From Phycisphaeraceae bacterium (GTDB lineage Bacteria > Planctomycetota > Phycisphaerae > Phycisphaerales > Phycisphaeraceae), in the NCBI GenBank assembly GCA_020851465.1, contig JADZCR010000017.1, positions 124,001 to 188,000 of the forward strand: DNA of 64,000 nt. Reading direction: 5' to 3'. The notes below the pieces were generated by a model. The model saw only the letters and a list, made by a program, of their open reading frames with translations, made no database searches and had not been told where the DNA came from. Shown piece by piece: positions 8,457 to 17,622 of the stretch. The first letter of the stretch is position 1. The number at the start of each line of letters is the position of its first letter. The position numbers were made by a program, and so were the translations under genes.

Positions 8457-9662
8457 ATGCGCCACTCTCACCGTCTCATTGCTGGTGTTCTTTTCCTTTC
8501 GCTGCTCGCACTGGCGGGCTGTGTCGAGCTGGTCGGCCAGCGACTGTCGCTGAGCTTTGATGAAAAAACCGACACGCTGAGATTGCTGATTTTTTACGAC
8601 GGTATCCACGAGAAGCCCGGAAACCATGGCGATAACGGTGCGGTACAGATCCCCAAGTTCGTGGCAGACGGAGACATGATGCTTTTCGACTGGTTCGGCC
8701 ACATCAAGATGGCGGACATTCGCACTGTCCCGGACCCCAACGAACCGTTAGCGGAGGTACAGACCGCTCTCGCCGCGTCACTCAAGACCATGCCGATCGG
8801 CCACTACCGCGATGCACGAGGTCACATCGGGGCCGCCCAACTGGTCACTATCTCGAATGCCCGCGAACTCATCAAAAAACTCAACGCTGCGATCAACAAG
8901 TCATCAATCTCATTCGACCTGCCGGACATGCCGCGCACGACAGAGATCTGGAAAGCCGCCGCCGCCAAGGATCATCAGTGGTTCACGCTCGATGGGCAGG
9001 CTGTTCGTCTGGCCTTCCCGGTTCAGCCCGGTGAGTGGCGTCTCATCAAAGCCAAAGGGCTGTGGGAGTTGTTCAACGGGATTCAACTCGACGATCAGAC
9101 AGCCGATGGCCGCGCAAAGAAGCTCGAGGATGCCCGCAAGCTGGTATCCCTGCTGGCGACCTGCACGATTTCCTATGAAGAAGCCGACGGAATGGTTTCC
9201 ATCATGCTGGGGAATCGCAGTTCTTCCAATACGTATCGCCTGTCCATCATCCACGATGAATACGAGCCGAGTCTGGAGCCTGTGGTGACGCACGAGGTAC
9301 CGCTCGATCTGGATGATGCGATCGCGCGATTCGTGATTCACAAAGTGGATAAGCCCGCGCCGGGTGTTGCGGAAATCATTTCCGCCGGCCCGCCGGAAGT
9401 CGTCCCCGCAGCCCTGCTGCGTGCCGCGACGGGAAAGGACGATTCGATTCAGGAAGCCGCTGTTGAAAAACTTTCGGAGTGGGCCAGGCAATGGAATGCG
9501 TCGCAGGGCGCGCCTGCCGCACCGGAGATCTTTGACCAGCAGAAGTGGAATGACTGGCTGTTGAATGTGGATCGGATTCCGAATGAGTTGATGCCTGATC
9601 CGAAACCTCCTGCGCCGCCGCCACCGCCGCCCGTGCCGCCGGATTCGGAGCCGGAGGAATGA
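8457..9662 (+). CDS. Large lipoprotein of unknown function with proline-rich tail
   Basis: Predicted lipoprotein of 401 residues. The signal peptide ends LLALAGC, so Cys22 should be lipidated; the residue after it is Val, so outer-membrane sorting is possible. The mature part has no family I recognise. The final 25 residues are low-complexity Pro followed by acidic residues (APPPPPPVPPDSEPEE), suggesting a flexible or wall-spanning tail. The ATG at 8457 is preceded by GGGAG with seven-base spacing and gives a proper signal peptide; longer starts do not. Transcription probably comes from the promoter at 8211 after a long leader. Confidence 0.7.
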   Translation: MRHSHRLIAGVLFLSLLALAGCVELVGQRLSLSFDEKTDTLRLLIFYDGIHEKPGNHGDNGAVQIPKFVADGDMMLFDWFGHIKMADIRTVPDPNEPLAEVQTALAASLKTMPIGHYRDARGHIGAAQLVTISNARELIKKLNAAINKSSISFDLPDMPRTTEIWKAAAAKDHQWFTLDGQAVRLAFPVQPGEWRLIKAKGLWELFNGIQLDDQTADGRAKKLEDARKLVSLLATCTISYEEADGMVSIMLGNRSSSNTYRLSIIHDEYEPSLEPVVTHEVPLDLDDAIARFVIHKVDKPAPGVAEIISAGPPEVVPAALLRAATGKDDSIQEAAVEKLSEWARQWNASQGAPAAPEIFDQQKWNDWLLNVDRIPNELMPDPKPPAPPPPPPVPPDSEPEE

Positions 9663-9697
9663 GCGGGACAGAATGAGGATGTTGTCGCACGGACGAT

Positions 9698-10471
9698 TTA
9701 CTTCTTGGGCTTGCTCTCCCAACGGGTGTACCACTCCATCAGGTCAGGTGTTGGGGCCCCATGGTGGATCGTGACACGTTTGCGTTCCGGCAGGTAGTTT
9801 CCCAGGTGCCAGCCGTTGGGGTGATAGATCATGAAGTCGCCGGCATCCATAGACGCACGGATTGCATTGGGCATGGCCTTGCAGTATTCGAGATGTACTC
9901 GATCGCGGGCGCAATACTCCGACTGATTGAGGTTGCCCGTCGCCGCCGCTGCAGCGGTCTCGCCCGGCAGATCAAAATCGCGCAGGTAACTGCCGGGTAC
10001 ATACCAGGTGCAGTTGTCCTCGTACAGAGGGCAGTTGATCTGGTTAAACCACATCGGGTTTGTATTGATCCGCCGGAACTCCTCGACATCCGGCACATTG
10101 CTGGTCTCGCGGATATCCCGATGCCAGGCCGTCGCCCCCGGAGCCTCGCTCGGCTCGATCAGCAGGCCCATCCGGCTTACGCCGTAGTTATTCATGTCGT
10201 GTCTGGGGGAGAGCAGTTGATGAATGGCATCGACGAGTACCGGCAGCGACAGGTAATCGTGAAAGGGCTTTAGCTCGTCCTCGGTGAGATAGTTGGCGAT
10301 CGGTTGGAGCCGCTGAGCGTTGGGGCCGCGCGCTTTGCGGGCCAGCTCAGGCACACGCACGGATGCTTTTCGTAGATCGCTGATCAGCGAAGAAGGGAGA
10401 ATGCCACGGAATATGACATAACCTTCCTTACGGTACTGATGAATCATCTCTTCACGGAACTCAAATGACAT
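9698..10471 (-). CDS. Phytanoyl-CoA dioxygenase (PhyH) family protein
   Basis: Fe(II)/2-oxoglutarate-dependent oxygenase of the PhyH group, 257 residues. A cupin-like core is indicated by TAWHRDIRET, giving the first His and Asp of the iron facial triad, and by a distal His in DFMIYHPNGWHLGNYLPE, followed by RVTIHHG with an Arg/Lys for 2-oxoglutarate. The ATG at 10471 is preceded by AAAGG, and the protein then begins in the usual EEMIHQYRKEGYVIFRGIL region. Planctomycetes hold many such proteins near carbohydrate genes; the substrate is not predictable. It is divergent from the GH116 gene with 94 bases between starts. Confidence 0.87.
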   Translation of the reverse strand: MSFEFREEMIHQYRKEGYVIFRGILPSSLISDLRKASVRVPELARKARGPNAQRLQPIANYLTEDELKPFHDYLSLPVLVDAIHQLLSPRHDMNNYGVSRMGLLIEPSEAPGATAWHRDIRETSNVPDVEEFRRINTNPMWFNQINCPLYEDNCTWYVPGSYLRDFDLPGETAAAAATGNLNQSEYCARDRVHLEYCKAMPNAIRASMDAGDFMIYHPNGWHLGNYLPERKRVTIHHGAPTPDLMEWYTRWESKPKK

Positions 10472-10565
10472 TGGAAACCTTTCAGGTGACAGACGTTTCA
10501 ATGTATTGTCGGACACGAGTACAAAACCGCAAGATGACAGTGAAACCACCGTTGAAAGAAAGATT

Positions 10566-13145
10566 ATGCCCGCATTAACCTGGCCCGTCCTCACCCGTTA
10601 CACCGGCACTCAACTGCTGCACGTCGCGCTGCCGCTCGGCGGCATCGGCACCGGCACGATCTCGCTCGGCGGTCGCGGGCAGTTGCGTGACTTCGAGCCG
10701 ATGAACAAGCCGAATAAGGGCTACGTTCCGAACAACACCTTTTTCGCGCTGCACGTCAGGCAGGGACGCCAGACAGTGACACGCGCTCTGGAAGGTGCGA
10801 TTGATCCAATTCAATTTGAAGGTCACTCCGGTTGCGCCGTACAGAACCACGGCTTCCCGCGCTTTCGTAAGGCTGAGTTCCTCGGCGCTTATCCGCTCGG
10901 TCAGGTCGTGCTCTCAGACCCTGGCGTGCCTGTCGCCGTGCGACTCGAAGCGTTCAACCCGTTCGTGCCCGGTGACACGGAAGCGAGCGGCATTCCCATC
11001 GCTGTGCTGCGCTACGTGCTGAAGAACAAGACCGACAAGCCGCTCACTGCGACAGTCGCAGGCTCGATGGAAAACTTCATCGGCTGCGATGGTAAGGGCA
11101 GCCGGGGCGACAACAACGTGAACGAGTACCGCACGTCCGCTTCAGAGAGCAAAAACGGAGTGCGCGGCATTTTCATGCGATCCGTCGGCCTCGATGCAAA
11201 AAACGAGTTCAACGGCACGCTGTCGCTTGGCACGACGGCGACTTCCGGGGTCAGTTACCGTCTCGCGTGGTCGCCGCAGGGTTGGGGCGCGGGGAAAATC
11301 GATTTCTGGGACGACCTTACCGACGATGGCCGTCTTACGGACCCTCCGACCCCTGACAGCTCGCACGCAGGCGGAACGCAGGCCAACCCAACCGCGTCAC
11401 TTGCCGTTGAAGTGCGCATTCCGCCGCGTGCCACGCGCGAGGTGACTTTTTTCATCTCGTGGCATTTTCCGAATCGCAAGACGTGGACACCGATGAAGCA
11501 GGATGAAACCGTCCCCCTCGGCCTGCCGGGTCAGCCCGACCCGAACCATATCGGCAACCATTACTGCGTGACCTATGCTGATGCGTGGGATGCCGCGGTG
11601 AGGACTGCCCCGCGACTCGCTGAGCTTGAAGCGGCGACGGTAAAGTTCGTTCGTGCGTTCTGCGACGCCGACCTGCCGCACGTCGTGAAAGAGGCTGCCC
11701 TCTACAACACCAGCACGCTGCGCACTCAGACCTGTTTTCGTACCGCCGACGGTCGGTTCTATGGCTGGGAGGGTTGCGCGGATGATGTCGGCTGCTGCCA
11801 CGGCTCATGCACACACGTGTGGAACTACGAGCACGCCAGTGCGTTTTTATTCGGTGCTCTTGCCCTTGATGCGCGCGAGACTGAGTTCATCTTCGCCACG
11901 AACGATCACGGCCTGATGAGCTTCCGAATCAACCTGCCGCTGGCCAAGGCGCAGGCATGGCAACTCGCCGCTGCCGATGGACAGATGGGCACGCTCATGC
12001 GGCTGTACCGTGAATGGCAACTCTCCGGCGACGATGCGGCACTGCGCCGCCTGTGGCCCAAGGCACGCAAGGCGATGGAGTTTTGCTGGATCAAAGGCGG
12101 CTGGGATGCTGACCGCGATGGCGTGATGGAAGGCTGCCAGCACAACACGATGGATGTCGAGTATTACGGTCCCAATCCGCAGATGGGTACGTGGTATCTC
12201 GGCGCGCTGCGTGCCTGCGAGAAGATGGCGAATTATCTTGGTGAGCACGATTTCGCCGCCGAATGCCGCCGGTTGTTTGAAAGCGGCCGCGCGTGGATGG
12301 ATGAGCACCTCTTTAACGGCGATTACTACGAGCATGAAATCCGCCCCTCGACAAAGGAATCGGATATCGCACCGGGCCTGCGACACGAAAGCATGGGCGC
12401 GCGAAACCTTGTTGAGCCGGAGCTGCAACTCGGCGCAGGTTGCCTCGTCGATCAACTCGTCGGACAGTACACGGCAGAGGTGCTCGGTTTGGGCTACCTG
12501 CTCGACCCGAAAAAAATACGCAAGACGCTCGACTCGCTCATGCGCTTCAACTTCAAGCGCGACCTCTCAGCACACTTCAACTCGATGCGCAGTTACGCGC
12601 TTCAGGATGAGGCTGCGATGCTGATGGCCAGCTACCCGCGCGGTCGGCGCCCTGCGAGACCGTTTCCCTACTACGGCGAGGCGATGACCGGTTTTGAATA
12701 CACCGCAGCCGTACACATGCTGTACGAGGGCATGACGAAGCAGGGGCTGGAAGTGTTCAAGGCGGTGCGCGACCGCCACAACGGCGAGCGGCGCAACCCG
12801 TTCAACGAACCCGAATGCGGCCACCATTATTCGCGTGCTATGGCGAGCTGGGCCGGTGTGCTGGCAATCACGGGTTTCCACTTCTCAGCTGTTGACCGGA
12901 CGATGACGTTCGCCGCGAGCAGGAAGCCTGTGACGTGGTTCTGGTCCACCGGTTATGCGTGGGGCACGTGTGCGCAACGCCCGATCAAGGGCAGCACAAC
13001 CGTGACGCTCCGCGTGCTGCACGGCGAACTGTCACTTCAAAAGTTCACGCTTACAGGGGGCGGCGAAGTCGAATGGCCCGACAACAGAATAAGAGCGGGG
13101 CAGGTCAAGGTTTTCCGACTCGAAAGTCGCCGTCGTGCTACCTAA
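10566..13145 (+). CDS. GH116 family glycoside hydrolase (beta-glucosidase/glucosylceramidase type)
   Basis: Large hydrolase of 859 residues with the two-part layout of GH116: an N-terminal beta-sandwich domain starting with ALPLGGIGTGTISLGGRGQL, and a C-terminal (alpha/alpha)6 barrel. The barrel carries GCCHGSCTHVWNYEHASAF, the segment WDADRDGVMEGCQHNTMD, and MTGFEYTAAVHMLYEGM near the end. The family acts on beta-glucosides, xylosides or glucosylceramides. I could not place the catalytic Glu and Asp with certainty. No signal peptide is visible, so it is probably cytoplasmic. The ATG at 10566 fits the family; the longer TTG frame adds a polar 20-residue tail. Confidence 0.88.
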   Translation: MPALTWPVLTRYTGTQLLHVALPLGGIGTGTISLGGRGQLRDFEPMNKPNKGYVPNNTFFALHVRQGRQTVTRALEGAIDPIQFEGHSGCAVQNHGFPRFRKAEFLGAYPLGQVVLSDPGVPVAVRLEAFNPFVPGDTEASGIPIAVLRYVLKNKTDKPLTATVAGSMENFIGCDGKGSRGDNNVNEYRTSASESKNGVRGIFMRSVGLDAKNEFNGTLSLGTTATSGVSYRLAWSPQGWGAGKIDFWDDLTDDGRLTDPPTPDSSHAGGTQANPTASLAVEVRIPPRATREVTFFISWHFPNRKTWTPMKQDETVPLGLPGQPDPNHIGNHYCVTYADAWDAAVRTAPRLAELEAATVKFVRAFCDADLPHVVKEAALYNTSTLRTQTCFRTADGRFYGWEGCADDVGCCHGSCTHVWNYEHASAFLFGALALDARETEFIFATNDHGLMSFRINLPLAKAQAWQLAAADGQMGTLMRLYREWQLSGDDAALRRLWPKARKAMEFCWIKGGWDADRDGVMEGCQHNTMDVEYYGPNPQMGTWYLGALRACEKMANYLGEHDFAAECRRLFESGRAWMDEHLFNGDYYEHEIRPSTKESDIAPGLRHESMGARNLVEPELQLGAGCLVDQLVGQYTAEVLGLGYLLDPKKIRKTLDSLMRFNFKRDLSAHFNSMRSYALQDEAAMLMASYPRGRRPARPFPYYGEAMTGFEYTAAVHMLYEGMTKQGLEVFKAVRDRHNGERRNPFNEPECGHHYSRAMASWAGVLAITGFHFSAVDRTMTFAASRKPVTWFWSTGYAWGTCAQRPIKGSTTVTLRVLHGELSLQKFTLTGGGEVEWPDNRIRAGQVKVFRLESRRRAT

Positions 13146-13337
13146 CGTTTGAGGGTGTCATTGCATCATTGCCGGCGTGCGTTTCGATGATTTTGTGATT
13201 GCGCGTCTCCCAATTCATCGCGAGAGGAATCCACCATTGAACGATGCGTCAGGACTTTTTGTGCATCATGAGGTGAGTGCGGAGGAATAAATCTCATATT
13301 TTCCTTGAATCCGCTTCCTCGTTTCTCTCCACTCTGT

Positions 13338-13355
13338 CATAATCCCTGTCAGGGA
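13338..13355 (+). promoter_or_regulatory. Candidate -10 with abutting palindrome
   Basis: CATAAT (13338-13343) shares its last T with the perfect inverted repeat TCCCTG-T-CAGGGA (13343-13355). No good -35 is at the expected distance. It lies 34 bases before the ATG of the small membrane protein at 13389, whose AGGAG ribosome site starts near 13378. Confidence 0.35.
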
Positions 13356-13388
13356 AAAGCGACTCATCACTTCTTTCAGGAGCTTCAT

Positions 13389-13958
13389 ATGCTTGGTACC
13401 GATGATCCGGTTCTCCGTTACCGCGGCTACGTTGCGATTCTTGTCGGTCTCGTGCTGGTGATCCTCGCCCGCGGGTGCGACTCGATCGGCGGACGCAATG
13501 TCGCGCGACTCCAGGCCAAGTACCGGCTGGCGACCACAGATTTTGACGAAAAATGGGATTCGGAAGAACGGGATGTCACGCGCAAGATCGATGCCATGAT
13601 GTCCAGTACCGAACCGGGGCAGGTCGATCCGAAGCTGCTGGACGAGTTGCGGAAGCAGCAGTCCACCCTGGCGACGGATCGATCACGGGAACGCCGATCG
13701 CTCGAATCGGGCAAGTGGGCGGAAATGCGTCACGATGCCGATACCGCTGCGGCGCGGAATAACGCTAGCGCCTATTGGCGCGAGTGCTTCTTCGTCATCG
13801 GTGCGGTGATTCTGGCGGTCGGCCTCGTGGTGATGAGCGTGACCACGCCCGGCCCGGAGCGGTGGGTCGCTCTGGTGATGCTGGCGATCATCGTCTTCAG
13901 CATTTTTGTCGTCGGCTCGCCGTGGCTTTCATCCATGGATAACGCATTGCGGCACTGA
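13389..13958 (+). CDS. Hypothetical membrane protein with coiled-coil-like loop
   Basis: Unrecognised protein of 189 residues. One membrane helix (YRGYVAILVGLVLVILARG) is near the N-terminus, then about 100 charged residues rich in Glu, Arg and Asp that look helical or coiled-coil. Two more helices follow (FFVIGAVILAVGLVVMSVTT and VALVMLAIIVFSIFVVG). The start at 13389 follows a clear AGGAG site. The function is unknown; the layout suggests a membrane-anchored scaffold. It converges on dtd. Confidence 0.7.
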   Translation: MLGTDDPVLRYRGYVAILVGLVLVILARGCDSIGGRNVARLQAKYRLATTDFDEKWDSEERDVTRKIDAMMSSTEPGQVDPKLLDELRKQQSTLATDRSRERRSLESGKWAEMRHDADTAAARNNASAYWRECFFVIGAVILAVGLVVMSVTTPGPERWVALVMLAIIVFSIFVVGSPWLSSMDNALRH

Positions 13959-13997
13959 GTCACCTCGCTGAAAAAAGCGGCAGCCGAGTCGGTTGCG

Positions 13998-14447
13998 CTA
14001 CATCAGGGCGCTGTCGAGCCAGATCGTCACCGGCCCGTCGTTATGGATTTCGACGTGCATGTGTGCGCCGAAGATGCCACGCTGAACCTGACGGACTCCC
14101 AGCGAGGTGAGCCGCTGCGCGAAATATTCCACGAGCGGTGCTGCCAGGTCCGGTCGGGCTGCGTCGGTAAAACTCGGACGGCGGCCTTTGCGTGCGTCGG
14201 CATAAAGGGTGAACTGCGAGATCACCAAAGCCGCTCCGCCGACATCGATCAGCGACAGGTTGAACTTGCCCTCAGCATCGGTGAAAACGCGGAGGTTGAC
14301 GACTTTTTCCGCGAGCTTATCCGCCTGCGCTTCCGTATCGCCCTGACCTGCACCCACGAACAGAACGTAACCCTGATCGATCGCGCCGACGGTTTGACCG
14401 TCCACGCTCACCGATCCGCGGTTCACTCGCTGAACCAGAACTCTCAT
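13998..14447 (-). CDS. dtd: D-aminoacyl-tRNA deacylase
   Basis: Hydrolyses D-aminoacyl-tRNA, protecting translation from D-amino acids. The 149 residues are full length. Hallmarks are [17 protein letters not shown] at the N-terminus, the catalytic [17 protein letters not shown] segment (Thr active site) and the cross-subunit Gly-Pro motif in [11 protein letters not shown] near the C-terminus. It starts nine bases after the rplT stop on the same strand, so it is probably co-transcribed with rpmI and rplT. That is a sensible functional pairing but not the usual arrangement. Confidence 0.96.
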   Translation of the reverse strand: MRVLVQRVNRGSVSVDGQTVGAIDQGYVLFVGAGQGDTEAQADKLAEKVVNLRVFTDAEGKFNLSLIDVGGAALVISQFTLYADARKGRRPSFTDAARPDLAAPLVEYFAQRLTSLGVRQVQRGIFGAHMHVEIHNDGPVTIWLDSALM

Positions 14448-14456
14448 GCGGGGCTA

Positions 14457-14831
14457 CTACGCTGCGGCTTTTTCAGCGGGCAGAGCCTTCTTCGCCTGCG
14501 CCACGATCGCATCGAACGCAGCGGGATCGGCAATGGCGATTTCGCTGAGCATCTTGCGGTTGAGGCCGATGTTCGCCGCCTTGAGGCCGGCAATGAGACG
14601 GCTGTAGGAGATGTCGCGAGCTTTGGCGGCAGCACTGAGTCGCGTGATCCAGAGGCTGCGGTACTCACGCTTGACGCGCTTGCGATCTCGGGTCGCGTAA
14701 ACGCCGGCACGGATGACGGCTTCTTTGACCTTCCTCCATTGCGTGCTGCGTGAGCCGCGCTTTCCCTTGGCGGCTTTGAACCAGCGATTTTTCGCCTGAC
14801 GGCGGGCGGCGCCTTTGCGTGCGCGAGGCAT
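14457..14831 (-). CDS. rplT: 50S ribosomal protein L20
   Basis: Binds 23S rRNA early in large-subunit assembly. The 124 residues are standard, starting MPRARKGAARRQAKNRWFKAA with the long basic N-terminal tail. The globular domain has LWITRLSAAAKARDISYSRL and the GLNRKMLSEIA block. In many bacteria L20 represses its own operon by binding the leader; no such structure was established here. The gene follows rpmI with a 137-base gap, which is longer than usual. Confidence 0.98.
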   Translation of the reverse strand: MPRARKGAARRQAKNRWFKAAKGKRGSRSTQWRKVKEAVIRAGVYATRDRKRVKREYRSLWITRLSAAAKARDISYSRLIAGLKAANIGLNRKMLSEIAIADPAAFDAIVAQAKKALPAEKAAA

Positions 14832-14968
14832 GGGAGACTCCTTCGTAAACCGCGATGGCGGGGGCGGGCAGTTGCCCGCGCTTTAAGACCCGGCTCGCAT
14901 GTTAGGCCGCTTGGGTCCGTTGGGGACGGGCGGCGATGGCCGGCCTCACGTCGAGGCCGACATCCATT

Positions 14969-15196
14969 TCAAGCGCGTTCTTTCGCGCCGACCGGCTTGA
15001 GCGGCCGGTGCAGCATCCGTTCGAGACGAACGACGTCGCCGGCTTTGGCGATATTCTTGCGCCGGAGATTGCGGAGTTTTTTGCCGCCTTTACCGCTGCG
15101 CAAGTGACCTGCGTTAGCCTTGTGGAACGAGACCTTGCCCCTGCCGGTGACTTTCATCCGCTTGAGCAGACCTTTGTGCGACTTGAGCTTGGGCAT
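14969..15196 (-). CDS. rpmI: 50S ribosomal protein L35
   Basis: Small basic large-subunit protein of 75 residues, starting MPKLKSHKGLLKRMKVTGRGKV, with the usual KANAGHLRSGKGGKKLRNLR core. It is the first gene of the minus-strand run rpmI-rplT-dtd. infC, which normally precedes rpmI, is absent; the next gene upstream is on the plus strand at 15322, leaving 125 bases for a promoter and leader. Confidence 0.97.
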   Translation of the reverse strand: MPKLKSHKGLLKRMKVTGRGKVSFHKANAGHLRSGKGGKKLRNLRRKNIAKAGDVVRLERMLHRPLKPVGAKERA

Positions 15197-15321
15197 GGCT
15201 GGTTCCTTTTGGCGAGCCGCACATTGTAATTAGGACTCGTCAAATCGCAAGCGAACCGCGGACGTGCTTTTCCAGTCTTTAGGCAGCTCTCAACAGGGGT
15301 GGTATCGCGTAAACTCTCAGC

Positions 15322-16032
15322 ATGCAGATCGGTCTGTTCGTCATTATCGCAGCGGTGGTCATCGTCGCGGCGATTTTCAGCTCAATCCAGGCCCGTAAGC
15401 GGCGTGAAGCTCTGGTGAAATGGGCGGCGGATAACGGTCTGGCGTTCAGCGTCGGTAACGACTACACCTTTGATGAGCGATTCGGACAATTCGCAATCCT
15501 GCGCCAAGGCGACCAGCGATACGCATACAACATCGCCAGCGGCGTGTATCGCGGTCGGGAAATCTGTGGATTCGACTACCACTATCAGACGTATTCAACC
15601 GACTCGAAGGGGCGGCGAACCACGCACCATCATTACTTTTCCGCCGTACTTCTCGACTGCGGACTACCGATGCGGCCAATGCTCATCCGACCGGAGGGTT
15701 TCTTCGATAAAGTCACCGAGTTTTTCGGCTACGACGACATCGACTTCGAGTCCGCAGCCTTCAGCAAGGCGTTTTACGTCAAGTGTGAGGACAAGAAATG
15801 GGCTTTTGACGTGATCCAGCAATCGACGATGGAGTTCCTGCTTGCCTCGCCACGGTTGACGCTGGAGATGAACAACCGGCTCATCATCGCTTCTAACGGT
15901 TCGCGCTTGTTCGACCCGGCACAATTTGAAGCGGCGATCCAGATCATCGAAGGCGTGCTGGACAGACTGCCGGGCTACCTGCTCCGGGAACTCAAGAGCG
16001 CGTCGTCGCCGAGCGACAATTCATCGACGTGA
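15322..16032 (+). CDS. DUF3137-like membrane-anchored protein
   Basis: Protein of 236 residues with one N-terminal membrane helix (MQIGLFVIIAAVVIVAAIF) and a soluble domain. It resembles proteins found beside LemA that share an aromatic core such as GFDYHYQTYS, followed by THHHYFSAVLLDCGLPMRPM. The pattern, with a late NNRLIIASNGSRLFDP strand, suggests a DUF3137-like fold, but I am not certain of the family. LemA is 56 bases downstream on the same strand, so an operon is likely. The function is unknown. Confidence 0.65.
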   Translation: MQIGLFVIIAAVVIVAAIFSSIQARKRREALVKWAADNGLAFSVGNDYTFDERFGQFAILRQGDQRYAYNIASGVYRGREICGFDYHYQTYSTDSKGRRTTHHHYFSAVLLDCGLPMRPMLIRPEGFFDKVTEFFGYDDIDFESAAFSKAFYVKCEDKKWAFDVIQQSTMEFLLASPRLTLEMNNRLIIASNGSRLFDPAQFEAAIQIIEGVLDRLPGYLLRELKSASSPSDNSST

Positions 16033-16088
16033 TGATTTCGGCGTGACACGGCGGACGTGCATCGGGAGAGTTTTCGTACAATAAATCC

Positions 16089-16661
16089 ATGATTCCGCTG
16101 CTGATCATTCTGGCTGTCGTCGCTCTGCCGATCATCTGGGCGATCGTGATCTACAACAACCTGGTGCGCGGACGGAATCACTGTGATGAATCCTGGTCGG
16201 ACGTGGATACGGAACTGAAGCGGCGGTACGACCTGATTCCTAACCTCATCTCGACAGTGAAGGGCTACGCAGCACATGAGAAGGAAGTGCTGGAACGTGT
16301 GATCGCCGCACGCAACGCGGCTCAGGCGAATCACGGATCGCCACAGGCGCAGGCGGCGGATGAGAACGTGCTGGTAGGTAGTCTGCGACAGCTCATGGCC
16401 ATCGCCGAGCAATATCCGGTGCTCAAGGCCGATGTGAACTTCCGCCATCTTCAGGAGGAACTGGTCAACACGGAGGACCGCATCCAGCGGTCGCGCCGCT
16501 TCTACAACGCCAACGTGCGTGACTACAACAACGACGTGGAGGTATTCCCCTCAAACCTCATCGCGTCATGGTTCAGCTTTGCCAAACGTGAATACTTCGA
16601 GATCGACCCCGTCGCCCGTGAGCCGGTGAAGGTGGATTTCGTTTCTACTGCAGCTTCCTGA
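16089..16661 (+). CDS. lemA: LemA family protein
   Basis: Membrane-anchored helical-bundle protein of 190 residues. The short outside N-terminus and helix (IPLLIILAVVALPIIWAIVI) are followed by the signature YNNLVRGRNHCDESWSDVD and RRYDLIPNLISTVKGYAAHE. The second half has the typical RRFYNANVRDYNNDVEVFPS. LemA proteins are widespread but without a settled role; links to envelope stress and metalloproteases have been suggested. It is paired with the preceding membrane protein. Confidence 0.94.
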   Translation: MIPLLIILAVVALPIIWAIVIYNNLVRGRNHCDESWSDVDTELKRRYDLIPNLISTVKGYAAHEKEVLERVIAARNAAQANHGSPQAQAADENVLVGSLRQLMAIAEQYPVLKADVNFRHLQEELVNTEDRIQRSRRFYNANVRDYNNDVEVFPSNLIASWFSFAKREYFEIDPVAREPVKVDFVSTAAS

Positions 16662-16750
16662 CTCTCCGTTTGTCAACGCAACGTGAAACATTCCGTCACG
16701 ACGGAAGAGTGAATCTCCTCGCAGTTGTTTTGCGCTACACTACCTGCACG

Positions 16751-17035
16751 ATGGCGACGATCGAGATCGGCACGGAGTCGGAAGGGAACAACCACTGGGC
16801 CTATGAGGTCACCGTGCGCGATGATGGCCGGTCGTATCACTACCACGTCACGCTGAGCTGGTCGGATTATGACCTCTGGTCGCATGGCCGCGTCGCGCCG
16901 GAGCGCGTGGTCCGAGCAGCGTTTGATTTTCTGCTGGAGAAAGAGCCGCCTTCGAGCATTATGGCGAAGTTTGATTGTGCGTTGATCCGGCGGTTTTTCC
17001 CGGAAGTGGATCGGGAGCTGCCCGGAAAAATCTGA
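16751..17035 (+). CDS. Hypothetical small protein
   Basis: Unrecognised acidic protein of 94 residues from the ATG at 16751. It has an apparent beta-strand core (WAYEVTVRDDGRSYHYHVTL) and a helical C-terminal half (VVRAAFDFLLEKEPPSSIM), ending FFPEVDRELPGKI. There is no signal peptide or membrane segment. A TTG start at 16670 would add 27 residues that read as non-coding. It lies 89 bases after lemA. Codon use is like its neighbours, which supports it as a real gene. Confidence 0.6.
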   Translation: MATIEIGTESEGNNHWAYEVTVRDDGRSYHYHVTLSWSDYDLWSHGRVAPERVVRAAFDFLLEKEPPSSIMAKFDCALIRRFFPEVDRELPGKI

Positions 17036-17085
17036 CTCGCACCGCGCTGCTGTCGATTTCCGTATGTGGTCAACGGTTACTTGCG

Positions 17086-17445
17086 CTACGCCTGCACATC
17101 GAGATGGCGATAGAGCTGTTCGCTGTGGGTGGGTGCATCAGCCGGCGGGGCAGGCGTCGGCGTTTCGTCCTGGCTAGCAGCGGTCTGGTTCTGCCGACGG
17201 GGGTTTTGCCTGCGTTGATCGGTTGTCTGATGCTGGGGCAAGCGGCCGTCGATGCGCAGCTGGTCGTTGGTATCGAGTTGATCGTCCTCCTCGAGGGCGA
17301 GCATGTGGGCTTCGATGAGGTCCTGAACCCGCTGGGCATCGCGCGTGGTCTGATGGCGCACGCTCTCGCGCTGCCGCGCGACCTGCTGCGCCTGTAGCGA
17401 GGTTTGCGCTACGGCTGCTGCGACGCTGGTTCCCAGAATGCTCAT
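17086..17445 (-). CDS. Hypothetical protein, Gln-rich
   Basis: Unrecognised soluble protein of 119 residues. The N-terminus MSILGTSVAAAVAQTSLQAQ is followed by a charged helical region (VARQRESVRHQTTRDAQRVQ), an acidic segment and a disordered tail rich in Gln, Asn, Pro and Thr. The start at 17445 is chosen because the longer frame adds residues unlike the rest; no clear ribosome site is present. It lies 177 bases after the permease gene on the same strand. Confidence 0.45.
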   Translation of the reverse strand: MSILGTSVAAAVAQTSLQAQQVARQRESVRHQTTRDAQRVQDLIEAHMLALEEDDQLDTNDQLRIDGRLPQHQTTDQRRQNPRRQNQTAASQDETPTPAPPADAPTHSEQLYRHLDVQA

Positions 17446-17622
17446 GACGGAGGCCCCGCGGTGTTGTCCGGACGGCTCCTCTCCGCGACTTTTATCGACC
17501 GAAAACCGGGAAAACTTGAGAGGTGTGTCTGTGGTTATCACGCGAAATTCACATGAAAAACAGCATTTTCAGGCAATGCGGCTGCAGAGTCTGGTTGTCG
17601 GGAAGCGAGAGGCGATTTCGGT

